From Heliocidaris tuberculata (Eukaryota > Echinodermata > Echinoidea > Camarodonta > Echinometridae), in NCBI GenBank assembly GCA_025618425.1, contig CM046848.1, positions 29,009,092-29,073,091 of the forward strand: DNA of 64,000 nucleotides, given 5' to 3'. The stretch's first letter is position 1; the number at the start of each line of letters is the position of its first letter. Positions 33,551 to 44,062 of this stretch are shown here, piece after piece. The position numbers and the translations under genes are program-made. The notes beneath the pieces are model-generated. The model saw nothing but the letters and a program-made list of their open reading frames with translations, ran no database searches and was not told where the DNA came from.

Positions 33551-34870
33551 CTACGCATTGCTGCTAATCTCATTATGATGGCTTGAAATTAATAGTTTTT
33601 TTAGTTTATACTTAAGGGTATTTACTCTGGGTACATTCCTGACATTCTCTGGTAACTTGTTCCATATTTTGGGACCAGTGAAACGGATGTTTTGCTGATA
33701 AGCCTTTGTTTTGTGACTTTCCTGGTGCAACCACGAGGATGAACGGGTATGGTAATTATGATAATTCCTATTAAATGAAAACATTTCTGCTAAGTGTGAA
33801 GGTTTCATTTCATTAATGCATTCATATACAAAAATAGCTTGTTGTAGTAATAAGATGTCTTTTACGGAGAGCAAATTCAAGTCATAAAATAGTTTGTCAC
33901 TTCTGGACCTAGGAGGCACACCAGCTATCAATCTTACAACCTTTTTCTGGAGAACAATTAGTCTATTAATGCGAGTTTGACAGGCATTGCCCCAGACAAG
34001 GGTACAATATGATAGATACGGGAGAACAAGTGTACTGTACAACATTTTAAGAATATCTGCAGGTACAACCTTACTTAACCTGAATATAATACCTATATTT
34101 TTAGACAATTTTCCCTCGACTGCTTTAATATGATAATCCCATGACAGTTTTGCGTCTATGTATACACCAAGGAACTTTGTACTATCAACCATGGGGACTA
34201 ACACATCATTTAATTTTATTTCTATCTTTTTGGGGTCATATTTTTTACGGTTACAAAATAATATTAAATTACATTTTGAGGGATTGACTGAAAGTCTGTT
34301 TGCACAAAACCATGTATACACCTCATGCAGATTTGCATTTACCTGCCTTTGTAGGACGTCTAGATTTTTGTGACTACAAATAATGTTGGTGTCATCAGCA
34401 TACAGTATATAGGAAAAGATGTCTGATGCCTTCTCAATATCATTAATATATAATATAAAGAGCAGTGGCCCAAGTAATGAGCCCTGCGGAACACCACAAG
34501 TTATTCTCTGTAAGTCTGAAATAGAAGATTTAAACTTAGTACACTGATAGCGATTCGACAAAAAGCTGTTAAGCCAGTTATATGCAGCTCCACGAATACC
34601 ATAATGGTTTAACTTTGCCAGTAATATATTATGATTAATTGTATCAAATGCCTTTGATAAGTCAATGAACACACCAATTAAATATGAATTGGTTTCATAA
34701 GCATCAACAATCTTATTGCAAATATCAACTAGTGCCATTGCTGTAGAGTAATTTTTACGAAATCCGTATTGATTTCCACTTAGAATATTGTGTTTATCTA
34801 AAAATTTGACAAGTCGTGCATATGCAATTTTTTCTAATATTTTAGAAAAGCATGTCAGTACAGAAACAGG
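33551..34870 (-). pseudogene. LINE ORF2, RT catalytic core and C-terminus
   Basis: Same frame as the upstream part, continuing directly after the TGA (Pro-Val-Ser-x-Leu-x-Cys-Phe-Ser-Lys-Ile-Leu-Glu). The first Met after the stop is at 34738. Counting from it, the first catalytic aspartate is in Phe-Ile-Asp-Leu-Ser-Lys-Ala-Phe-Asp (about 24-32). The Gly-Val-Pro-Gln-Gly-Ser block is at 82-87, and the Tyr-Ala-Asp-Asp active site is at 113-116. The C-terminus has the Lys-Ile-Trp-Asn-Lys-Leu-Pro motif followed by a basic tail, typical of CR1/Jockey elements. No further stops or frameshifts are visible. A 71-codon + strand frame within it is a shadow. Confidence 0.9.
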
Positions 34871-36526
34871 TCAATAATTCATCATATCGCTTTTATCTCC
34901 CTTCTTAAATGTAGGGGTAACACAAGCAATTTTTAGTTTGTCAGGAAAGATTCCCTGACTCAAAGATAAATTAAAAATATGACAAAGGGGTTTGCATATT
35001 GCTTTTATAGCATTCTTAATAATTCTTGGGTTAAAGCCGTCAATGCCAGGGGCTTTACTATTCTTAAACTGTTTTACAATTTTACAAATCTCTGATTCTG
35101 TTGTTGGATGAAAAAACACTGTATCAGAACATGGATTTGACAGATAATCTAAGAAATGTTTATTTACAGTAGGTATAACACCATCTAGTTTTGGTCCTAT
35201 TCTAACAAAATGTTTATTAAAAGACTCTGCAATAATGTCTGGATTACTAATGTCATTACCATTACACTTTATAGTGCCTACCACATCGTCTCGCTTCTTT
35301 TTATTAATCAATGAACCAATAAGTTTCCAAGTTGATTTGATATTATTTTTATAGAATGAAAACTTCTTATTATAATATTCTGTTTTCACCTTTTTTATCA
35401 GAGCATTCAATTGATTCCGAAAACATCTATATTTCACACCATTGTTTTCAGTTGGCTTACGCAAGAAATTTTTATAAAGTTTATTCTTGTGTCTAACCGA
35501 TCGAAGTAAACCATCAGTCATCCATGGTTTTAACTTCTTTTTAGCATTATTTACAGTCTGCATTGGGAAATGCTTATCATATAAAAGGTGTAATTCAGAC
35601 ATAAAGCTATCAAAAGCCACATCAGGATCACTAGCATTATAAACATTTACCCAGCTATGTCCCTGAAGTTCAACTTTGAAAGCTGTAATATTTTCATTAC
35701 TGTATACTCTTTTTTGAACAGATAATTTATCGTGTATAACTTTGGACTTATAATTAAAAGCAGTTATTTGAAAAATGGGTAAGTGGTCTGAAATATCACT
35801 GAACAGTAACCCACTCTCACAAACTGAGTCAAATTGATTGGTTATTATATTATCTATAAGTGTTGCAGATGAAGCCGTTATTCGGGTTGGTCGAGTTATA
35901 AGTGGTAAACTAAAATTACTTAACATGGAGTTAACAAAATTTTGAGCATCCCTATTGGTATCACATTTCAAGAGATCAATATTGAAATCTCCCATAATGT
36001 AAAACATCTTATTTTCAGTGATAAGGGTGGTCAATAAGGCATCAAGAGCATCAATAAAGTCATTAGAGGTACAATTAGGAGGTTTATAAACAGTGGCTAC
36101 AACAATATTTTTCCCCTTGCTTTGGTTTATTTCAATAAACACTGAGTCACATAAGTCCTCATTAAGATGCAAGTCCTTCCTAAGGGAAAATTGACATGTC
36201 TCTCTTATATACAGACCAACACCTCCGCCAATCCTTCCTTTTCTATTTTGGCACAGGAAAGAGTAGCTGGGAAGACTACACATACGACCTGTGTCACCAT
36301 TGGTTAGCCATGTTTCAGATACTCCAATCACATCAAACTTAAACTTTAGGAGATCTAAGCAAGTTGAAATGGACTCAAAATTTTTGGACAGACTTCTAGC
36401 ATTGAAGTGAATACAAGAAAAGCATGTCTCATCAACGACACTCCCAAATTTATCTATGAAGCTATCACTAGTATAGTATTGAGATTCTATGTTCAAGTCA
36501 TTCCAAAAAATTTCATCAGAATCCAA
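34871..36526 (-). pseudogene. LINE ORF2, apurinic endonuclease plus RT N-terminal part
   Basis: 551 codons. The endonuclease domain occupies about residues 36-255. Visible motifs are His-Phe-Asn-Ala-Arg-Ser at 40-45, the catalytic Ser-Glu-Thr-Trp at 70-73, Gly-Gly-Gly-Val-Gly-Leu-Tyr at 100-106, Gly-Asp-Phe-Asn at 179-182 and Ser-Asp-His-Leu-Pro at 246-250. These are the residues that nick target DNA in non-LTR elements. A linker follows, then the first reverse-transcriptase blocks (Ala-Pro-Gly-Ile-Asp-Gly and a Pro-x-Phe-Lys-Lys-Gly-Asp segment) near the end. The frame stops at a TGA (34871-34873) directly after Met-Met-Asn-Tyr, where this family normally has Arg-Pro. A CGA-to-TGA transition is the simplest cause. 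The stated start is a TTG, not a true initiator. Confidence 0.9.
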
Positions 36527-36604
36527 GTCTGCATGATTGCAGATTGCATGATTGCAAATTGCATGATTCCTATAATACTATAATGTACATGTATATATTA
36601 CTGT

Positions 36605-36990
36605 TGACCCTTATTCTGGAGGGTGCAATATCTTTTTGCATGACTTTTAGAATTCATATATGTACTGGTTATAGATTTCTGACAAGGTGATTATTACCAT
36701 GCCATTAAGTTATGGACAGAGCATGACACTTATTTTGGGGTGCCATCTTTTTTCATGACTTGAAGAATTCATATGTACTAGTTACAGATTTCTGACCAGA
36801 TGATGATGATTATTATGCCATTATTTCAATGGACATGGACTCTTATTTTGGGGTGCCATCTTTTTTGTGCGACACAGAGGATTCATATAATATACTAGGT
36901 ATAGATTTTTGACCATGTGGTTATTATCATTATGTTTATGGACAAGGACACTTATTGGGGGGTTAGTGACAGCTTTTTGCACGACATGGA
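36605..36990. repeat. ~123-bp minisatellite, about three units
   Basis: The unit contains CTTATTTTGGGGTGCCATC, TTTTTTCATGAC, GAATTCATAT, TAGATTTCTGACC and GATTATTATGCCATTA. It recurs from about 36608, 36729, 36839 and, more diverged, 36945. It lies directly upstream of the LINE's 5' end. Confidence 0.85.
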
Positions 36991-36994
36991 AGAC

Positions 36995-38440
36995 TTCGCA
37001 CCCTCGGCCAAATAATAGCTGTGTCTTATGGGAGTCCTACATCATCAGTATCGGACCATTCTAAGAATAGAAGCGTTGAAAGTAGATAGCGTTATATCAG
37101 AAAAGATTGACTGAATCCTCATTGATGAACGATGTAGAAATAAAAGAGACATCTGTGTGTGCGAGTACGGGAATGTGAAGCGACGTACAGGAGTGTGTGT
37201 GTGTCACTCTCCCTACATGTACCTGTACATTATGTCATCACACAGCGTAAGATTGACTCTCTGCTGCCTAGTTTGAATTCAGAAAAGTGTCCATATGGTG
37301 CAATTTAGGTCTGCCTCATCGCATCTTACTTCCACAGCAATATATTAATAAACCTGCGAGGCAAGAGAAAAATTTTATATTTTCTCGCTTTACTTTGATG
37401 TGGGACTTATTAGACTATCTTTCTGTGATCCAATATCCAGACTTGGGTTGTAATTGGTGGAATACATGTATGTAGTGCAGTTCAGGAAATCCAAACAATT
37501 TCATCTATTTTTCATTACCCATAAGGCATTTTTTGAAGTGAAGCAAAGCATTGATTCACATAATTTAAGATGTTTGAAAATGTAACCGCATGTTTTATTA
37601 TGCTTATTATATACCATTATTTCAACATTAGAAATTGTTTCTACAGGCAAGGAGTGAAATTTGAAAATCTACATCAAGGAGAGCAAAGAGAGGTTTAAGG
37701 GTTAATCAAGAGATGAGATAAGAACAATTTGAGACTATGAATAAAGATGTTGCAGAAGAGAAATCAAGAGTCTACTCTACACAAGTGAGAGGATTTGATG
37801 TGTATTCTTTAAAAAAGGATTAAATCAATGTTTGCACAAAATGTTTATGTGAATTTATAGAAAGTGAATTTGAACAGACCAGCTAGTGAATAAAAACTTA
37901 AGATTGTATGTATGCATGTGCTTATGAAAAGTGTGTTCAGTAATAATTTTTGAGAATCAAACTGACATGAATAAACCAAATTAGTTAGAAAGAAAGAAAA
38001 CTTATCAAATATAGCCAGGCCAGTAATTTTTAAAAAGGCTAATGAGAAAGTAACATTTGTGGACATAACTGAAATGTCAAACTCTTTATAATCATGCTGT
38101 ATGTATAATGGTGTAGTAAAAACTTAACAAAAAGTTAATTATTGAAACTCTCCATGTCCAGTAAGTGAAACATATGACATCATGGCTGTTTACAGAAATA
38201 TGACATTTGGGGGAAATGATTTATCCATCTTTTTATAATGTGATCAAACTCTTCCATTATTGCTGTATAAATCCCCCTCCGTCAGAGTTTATCCAGGAAG
38301 CTTTTTTTTTTTCTCTCGAAGTGACCTTTCCAACTCCTCTTCATTGCCTTCAGCCATAATGCAAAACATATATTTTTTGTATAAAGAAGTGGTTTTATTT
38401 CTTATAGCGATATACTCACAGCTTCTCCTTAAAGCTTAAT
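36995..38440. other. Non-coding, no supported gene
   Basis: A (GTGT)n stub lies near 37192-37204 with CpG-bearing sequence before it (37015-37200). The frames at 37287-37475 and 37845-38066 have no domain. Confidence 0.4.
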
Positions 38441-39134
38441 CTCTAAAGCTTCATTCACACCTGATGTAGTAAACCGCATTGAAAAAAAAAAAGCCGCAGC
38501 AAAATAAAACCATTTTATGTGTAAATGGATGGCCAATGAGGGCGAATAAAAGTAACTGGATGTAAACAAATGCCCCTACGTGTACTCACTTATCTTTGTG
38601 TTTTAACTCTTTCGCGACATCACTCCACATTTTGAGGTTTGGCTCAATAACTTTTGATTCAGAGCTCTAAAAAATATACCAGAAGCATGAGTAGAAAAAG
38701 CAAAAATTTCTGCACACACTGTGTCCATTTTTGTTACATGACCATATTGCTTTTGAAGCCAGGAATTTTAAAAAGGATAAACTTCAAAATTCTTAAATTG
38801 GCACCACATTTTATCAAAATTGGCACCACATTTTATCAAAATTGGCAATTTTTTCAACTTGTCAACAAAGTTCCTAACCATGTATATTGTTTTCGAAGAC
38901 ATTACATTTTATTTGAACCTTGTAGCACTAAAAGAAAAATATCATTGTTGCCAATTTGAAGAACAAAATGTGATCAGTATAGCCCTTAAATAATTCCTGT
39001 CATGAAAGGGTTAAGATACAGAAGTAATGTGAAGTGTGCTTTGCTTAAATGTCATTCCATTTTACTGCAACAGAATTTTTTTTTTTGCGGTTTACCACGT
39101 CATGTCATGTCTGAATGGGGGCTTTCTAAAGAGC
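38441..39134 (+). mobile_element. Element H, copy 1 (TAAACCGCA/TGCGGTTTA termini)
   Basis: Ends CATTCACACCTGATGTAGTAAACCGC and GCGGTTTACCACGTCATG are inverted. Its halves (38441-38606 and 39011-39134) are separated by a CCCTTTC-family TTAA element. A second copy follows immediately at 39139-39626 and a truncated third lies at 40983-41128. Shared internal phrases are GCAGCAAAATAAAA, GGGCGAATAAAAGTA, CCCCTACGTGTACTCACTT and AGATACAGAA. Confidence 0.8.
38607..39010 (+). mobile_element. CCCTTTC-family TTAA element, copy 2 (nested)
   Basis: Flanked by TTAA at 38603-38606 and 39011-39014, which is an exact target duplication. Terminal words are CTCTTTCGCG and GAAAGGG. There is a small internal duplication of the phrase AAAATTGGCACCACATTTTATC near 38798-38840. 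It splits element H. Confidence 0.85.
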
Positions 39135-39138
39135 TGAA

Positions 39139-39626
39139 TTCTCTAAAGCCTCATTCACATGCTATGCTATAAACTACTCTAAGAAAAAAAGTTGTAGCAA
39201 AATAAAAGATGTATTCTGTGTACTGGTAAATGAATTGCTAATGGGGGTGAATAAAAGTAGCTGTGCACAACGTTGGCCCCTGTGCGTAGTTACGTACCGT
39301 TAAACGGGGGGAATTTTCGTAGTATTGAAGCATACCCTTTTCATTATTTTATTCATAATGCATAAAAGAAATAAAAAGGGTCAGCATCACCTCTGGAGAT
39401 AAAAAGCTATGTCAAAACCCCATTCTAATTTTTGTTTTTATTCAACCCAGTAATTGTTCCTGTTCACCCCGTTTTATGTTACTCACTTATCTGTGTGTTA
39501 GAAGATACAGAAATTGTGAAGTGCACTACAAAGTGCACTGTGTTTATGCCTTTAGTTTGCTGTACTGGCAGAATTTTTTTTGAATGTGGTTTACCACATG
39601 TGTGAATGAGGGCGTTCTAAAGAGCT
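39139..39626 (+). mobile_element. Element H, copy 2, in tandem with copy 1
   Basis: Same phrase order as copy 1: TCATTCACATGCTATGC, GTTGTAGCAAAATAAAA, GGGGGTGAATAAAAGTAGC, TTACTCACTTATCTGTGTG and TGTGGTTTACCACATG. It is interrupted by an unrelated 184-bp insert at 39294-39477. Confidence 0.8.
39294..39477. mobile_element. 184-bp insert with GTTAC target duplication
   Basis: GTTAC flanks both sides (39289-39293 and 39478-39482). Inner ends include GTTAAACGGGG and CCCCGTTTTA, an imperfect inverted pair. Comparison with copy 1 of element H shows the uninterrupted site. Confidence 0.8.
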
Positions 39627-39629
39627 TAA

Positions 39630-40980
39630 TTCTCTAAGGGAACCTGTCAATGATGAATTCAGCCTTAGCAGGATCTCGTGGGTGAAAAATGATCGCTCGT
39701 AAGATGCGTGGGGGTTTTCTCGTCTGTTTCCATGATGACACATTCATGATGCACTCTTTTGGTCATCGTTGATATCAGGGTCCTGCCATGGAAGTATGGA
39801 AATGACGAGTATGTTCACCTGCATGTTTAATAACCTACATGTACGAGGAGTCTGGAATGACATCATCGATGGCAGACCATATCGATGGCAGACCATATCG
39901 ATGGCTATTTTTTGCATGTGTGTCATCGTGGAGTTGTGTACTGTGTATAGGGTTCATATGAAAGTGCAAAATGGTAGCATATGATGGCTTTGAAACTGAT
40001 TATACCCTACAGCACCAGATACATATACCTTTCACAAACAATGCACTAAACTTAGAAGAAATTTCTGCTGAGATCTAGAACGGTATTAACCCATGGCAGT
40101 TAATCATTTTCCCTCCCCAAATTGGCAACAATTATTTGTATTCTCCACTCCTACATAGTTTGAAAAAATAAAAATGTGTATTACATGAACCAATGAGAAT
40201 GAAAATTGCAAAATTTAACAGATATATGTTTCATCGCATTATGATTATTTCCAATTAAATCGCTCTTATTCATAAGTGACGCAAGGTACTGCAATGAAAA
40301 TAGACTAAAAATTTTCTCGTATTTTTGCTCTTCCTACTCATGTGCAATATGTGATTCCTAGTATTCTGGAACAACGGATTAAGCAAAAGCGTTACTAAAA
40401 GAAGACACTACTGCTATTGGTTAAATGCTATTAGTATAATACCTTTCAGGCTCTCTGCAGACAGAATGTTCTTTGTCTGAATCATGCTTCAACAGTAGCA
40501 ATGTACATTCACTAATTTCTAAGAAATTGACGTCAAAAGAATTTACATATTTATGAATTCAGTTCTGTAATGTGCATGCGGTAAAAGGTGAGTAATCGAC
40601 CATTTGATCATAACTTGGTCTTCCTATATTGAACAAAGGTGAATTAAAGTGAATTGAATGAATAATTAGCCAAATTTTAACCTTTTTACTGCCACCAAAT
40701 TTGCATTATGTATACAGTAGTTTGCTATCTACTTTAGATGACAAACATTTTGAAGTATAAATTTGGGATGTTTTGGAAGTGATTTCATCTGATTGTATTG
40801 TCAATTCCTGATTTTCGTATGCAGAGAAGAAAGGATAATACTCTTTTTCACTGTGGCAAAGCTCTGGGGATAAATTAATGTTGCCGGAGCCATGGTTGAC
40901 TACATGTGACGGTCCTTGATGGTGATTGATGTGATCCTGCATGTACATGTAGGTTAATGGGTAGAAACGGATCAGTCTCC
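39630..40980. other. Non-coding; short 18-bp direct repeat
   Basis: CCATATCGATGGCAGA is repeated two to three times at 39862-39905. A diverged CCCTTTC-family fragment may lie at 40090-40350 (TTGGCAACAATT, GCTCTTCCTACTCATG). No gene is supported. Confidence 0.45.
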
Positions 40981-40982
40981 AT

Positions 40983-41128
40983 AAAGGCTCGTTCACATAT
41001 GGTAAACCTCTACAGTTTACCAAAGTGTTTTTTTTTTTTAAACGTGCAAATGAATTGCACGTGGGGATGAAAACAAATAATTGCAGGCAACAAAGGTCCT
41101 ACGTCTGCTCGTGTTATAAGATAAGGTA
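40983..41128 (+). mobile_element. Element H, truncated third copy
   Basis: Begins AGGCTCGTTCACATATGGTAAACC and keeps the CCTACGTCTGCTCGTG phrase, then stops where the SINE at 41129 starts. Confidence 0.5.
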
Positions 41129-41723
41129 GGGGTGTCGTGGTCGAGTGGTTTAATCACTTGACTGGGAATGCAAAGGTTGTTGGTTCAAACCCTGGCACGG
41201 CACTTATGCCCTTGAGCAAGGCATTTCATCTACATTGCTCCTCTCCACCCAAGTGTTAAATGGGTACCCCATAGGATGCGAATGTCATTGTGGTTGGATT
41301 AGCATGTGCGTGCTTGGAAACAGGCGACTAGCTGGTATACTCCCTAGAGGAGTGGAAAATGTGCACTGTAATGTGCAAAATCGCATTTGAATCCAGTGAC
41401 CGGGGTAATAATGCTGTAAACGCTTTGGTCAGTCACATTGGGTGATTTCAAGTTCAGTGTTGGTGTTGGTGTTGAGAACGTGAATTGGGCTGCTGATTCT
41501 AGCCCCAACACTGAATTCGGGTTTATAAAAATAATACCAATCACATTATTGATAGCTCAACACCTAGTGAAGTCAATCCCAGCACCAGCTTCATTTCAGG
41601 TTCGGTGTTGTGACTGCATGGTGCTAGTTTTGCCCCAACACCAACACCAGCTTTCAACACCGAACTTGAATTCACCCATTGTAACTGGTAAGGCGCTATA
41701 TAAGAAATATATTAATTATTATG
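41129..41723 (+). mobile_element. tRNA-derived SINE (Ser-like head) with a nested MITE
   Basis: The head contains A-box TGGTCGAGTGG, a GACTGGGAATGC anticodon region (GGA, serine-like) and B-box GGTTCAAACCC. The body is TGCCCTTGAGCAAGGCATTT, CCCAAGTGTTAAATGGGTACC and CCAGTGACCGGGGTAATAAT. The tail is AAGGCGCTATATAAGAAATA and then an ATT-like end. Excluding the insert the SINE is about 355 bp. Copies lie at 27183 (fragment) and 49068 (reverse). The lack of a paired acceptor stem argues against a working tRNA gene. Confidence 0.85.
41441..41676. mobile_element. 236-bp MITE inside the SINE, CATTG duplication
   Basis: Flanked by CATTG at 41436-41440 and 41677-41681. Ends are GGTGATTTCAAGTTC and GAACTTGAATTCACC, near-perfect inverted repeats. 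The interior is rich in CCAACACC / GGTGTTGG in both orientations. The uninterrupted site is seen in the SINE fragment at 27183-27290, confirming both the insert and its target duplication. Confidence 0.9.
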
Positions 41724-41724
41724 A

Positions 41725-42775
41725 TACAGAAAGGTGAAGCGCCATGCTTACATATATGTCATATTTTGCCCTGGTGGTTTCCTGTGGCATATGTGAACAT
41801 GGCTACTGTAAGCCAGGAGATGTCCTACTAAATGTTGGTGTTTTATTGAACAGTTCAAGATACAACCTGAAAGATGTGCACACTGTTTGAAATGTATCCA
41901 CATCATTGGGTGATATGGGAGTGGTGGGGGGCTGGAAGGGGCATTTGGTACATTGCTTGTTATGTAGTATATACACATAGTCATAACCCTCTAGTAAACA
42001 TGTTAATGTTAATTTAGATTTTTCTATCTATAAATTCAGAAAAGAAAATGATAAATGAAACGATACCCTCTTCATTTATTAAAATCCATTTTTTCCAAAA
42101 TTAAGAGAGATAGAGTAGTAATTTTGTTGTCATTTAAGTTGCTGAGTAACATTTCCAACTTTGATAAAAAGAAGATCATTTAGCTTTTCATTTAGGAAAT
42201 TAACTGCTTAATTTCAAGGGATTTAGGCATGAATAGTAAATTTGCTTTTCTTTTTAACACATATGTAACATTCCCAATCAACATGTATTTTTTTGTTGTT
42301 GCTATGAATACATGTCTCAGTTCTAGCTTTGAATGTAAAGTAATGTTCAAAAACAGAGAATCTACATGTATCATTGCAATATTCTTAAAGAATATTGATA
42401 TCAATTACAGGTAATACTAGATCGTGTTTAGCTCTAGATTTTCACATGAATATTCATGGCAAGTTCCGACAGTGATGAATAGAGATCTCTTTTAGAGAAG
42501 AGAAAGCTCAGAGCTATTTTGTAACTCAGTCAGTGACTGTGACATTTAAAGCTTTAGATGCAGGTAAAGTAGTGCTGGTTCACCAGTTTTTCACTTTTGT
42601 TTTGATAAAGCACTTTGCTCCATCATTCCTCATGTTAGTTCAACATGGTGCGAAAAGTACTCCCAAGGTGCTCTGTGTGATGCTCGTGTGGGCACTCCAA
42701 TTGGCGCCAATTTGTCAAGAGGACCGATCTTTTGAACTGGAGCTTAGGGCAGGAACATGTTGCAGTGGCATAATA
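41725..42775. other. Non-coding, no supported gene
   Basis: Overlapping opposite-strand frames at 42192-42414 and 42533-42953 have no domain. Nothing else is recognisable. Confidence 0.4.
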
Positions 42776-42778
42776 GAT

Positions 42779-42850
42779 TAAAGGGAAATCCAACCTTAAT
42801 GGCAAGTTTCTCTGGAAGAAACAGGAAAAATAAGAGAAGCTGATGACCAC
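42779..42850 (+). mobile_element. Terminal fragment of AGGGAAATCC TTAA family
   Basis: TTAA then AGGGAAATCCAACCTTAATG, GGAAGAAACAGGAAAAATAA and GAGAAGCTGATG, matching the first 70 bp of the element at 60007. It is truncated where the array at 42846 begins. Confidence 0.7.
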
Positions 42851-43156
42851 TAGTCCTTAAAGACATCATCTGTGATTCCTTTGAATAGTTTTTCTCATTG
42901 AAACTTTTACTAGAGTAACCTGTACATAAAGAGCACCTGTATAGAATAACCACTAGTCCTTAAAGACAACATTGTTTATAATTACTTTGAATAATCTTTC
43001 TCATTGTAACCTCTACTTAAGTATCAGTACACAAAGACCACCTGTATAGAAAGATGACCTGTCTTTGAATTACGCATTTTTGTTTTCCTTGAATAGAAGT
43101 AACCTATTTATAAAAAAACACTTCCATAGGCTGTTTTCTTACCTCCTTTGAATGGT

Positions 43157-43158
<2 letters not shown>
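42846..43158. repeat. ~120-bp minisatellite, about three units
   Basis: The unit is CCACTAGTCCTTAAAGACA, then a TTTGAATAGTTTTTCTCATTG-like block, CTCTACTTAAGTA and CATAAAGACCACCTGTATAG. Units start near 42846, 42951 and 43056 (diverged). The array runs into the TA tract. Confidence 0.8.
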
Positions 43159-43227
<69 letters not shown>

Positions 43228-43246
43228 CTATATATATCTATATCTT

Positions 43247-43336
<90 letters not shown>
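43159..43336. repeat. Long (TA)n microsatellite
   Basis: About 178 bases of alternating TA with a few C or AA interruptions. It gives isoleucine/tyrosine frames on both strands, which are artefacts. It can extrude as a cruciform. Confidence 0.95.
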
Positions 43337-43339
<3 letters not shown>

Positions 43340-43760
43340 GTTTGAATATATTCCACCTAATGTGCAAAAAGTCATTGAAAATATATGTTGTTCTAAGGTT
43401 ACAGTATGGAAATCTTGAATCTCGAATATAATCTCAAGATGCTAGGAATTTCAAGTGTTCATATCAACTACGAGAACTTGTCCATGTGCTCATTTTTCTT
43501 GCACCTCAAAATAAATATTGTTGTTGCACTGCGCTAATCTATATTTCTTGCTGGGGATATTTTTATGACAAATTATCTATCCACATGCGATGTTGACAGT
43601 GGCCACCGGCAGAGCAAATAGGCTAGTTAAGGGATTCTTCCTCATCAAGACCGGCGTCCTAGTGCAAGCAGCGCATTTATTTCTGTTTGGTGATTGGCGT
43701 TTGATTGGCTCGATGTAAATGTCAAAGAGGCATCGCTGTTGACATTTGTAGGCGCTGTAT
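43340..43760. other. Non-coding, no recognised feature
   Basis: Single-copy-looking. It is moderately GC-rich at 43580-43760. Confidence 0.4.
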
Positions 43761-43764
43761 TGAT

Positions 43765-44062
43765 CCCTGTGTAATAGAGTAGGTTTTTGACTCTGTCAGC
43801 TTAGGAGATCACTATCATCAGTGGTAGGGGTATCCCTAGACCTACAACTGCATGTACCAACCCTCTGTAGAATTAGACATTGATCTAAGATGGCAGACAA
43901 CATCCACTTGTGATTGCTTTGGAAGTAGGCTGTGCACTTTGCAGACAGTACTCATCTACATGTATATAGGTTTGGTAACATGATGAGAACCTTAAAGAAA
44001 AGGGGAAAAGGGTCTTGGGTTGACAATTTATATAGATTATATAATTCAAGTATTAGCAACAA
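43765..44062. repeat. GACTCTGTCAGCTT repeat unit 1 of 3
   Basis: Contains TTTTTGACTCTGTCAGCTTAG, GATCACTATCATCAG, TATCCCTAGAC, AATTAGACATTGATC, GGTTTGGTAACATGATGAGAA. Matching units lie at 45105-45217 and 45222-45420, now separated by element A and its nested TTAA element. Confidence 0.8.

Larger units (their letters stand above)
33155..36545 (-). mobile_element. CR1/L2-like LINE, nearly full ORF2
   Basis: The element reads 5' to 3' on the - strand. It comprises an endonuclease and reverse-transcriptase frame (36526 down to 33551), a short 3' UTR and a terminus of TTGAAT-type short repeats at about 33155-33178, a feature of CR1/L2 LINEs. No ORF1 is present. The frame lacks an in-frame ATG before its upstream stop near 36580, so the copy is probably 5'-truncated near 36530-36545, next to a GCATGATTGCA triplication. 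I could not define a target-site duplication. Only one stop interrupts roughly 990 codons, so the insertion is young relative to the other LINE relics here. Confidence 0.9.

Noticed and set aside
41129..41202. Functional tRNA-Ser gene
   Set aside because: Same reasoning. It is the head of a SINE with other copies in the window.
42414..42853. Paired + and - strand frames of 70-80 codons
   Set aside because: No motif, no splice-bounded signal and partial overlap with a TTAA element end.
43104..43418. Isoleucine/tyrosine repeat proteins on both strands
   Set aside because: Produced by the alternating TA tract.
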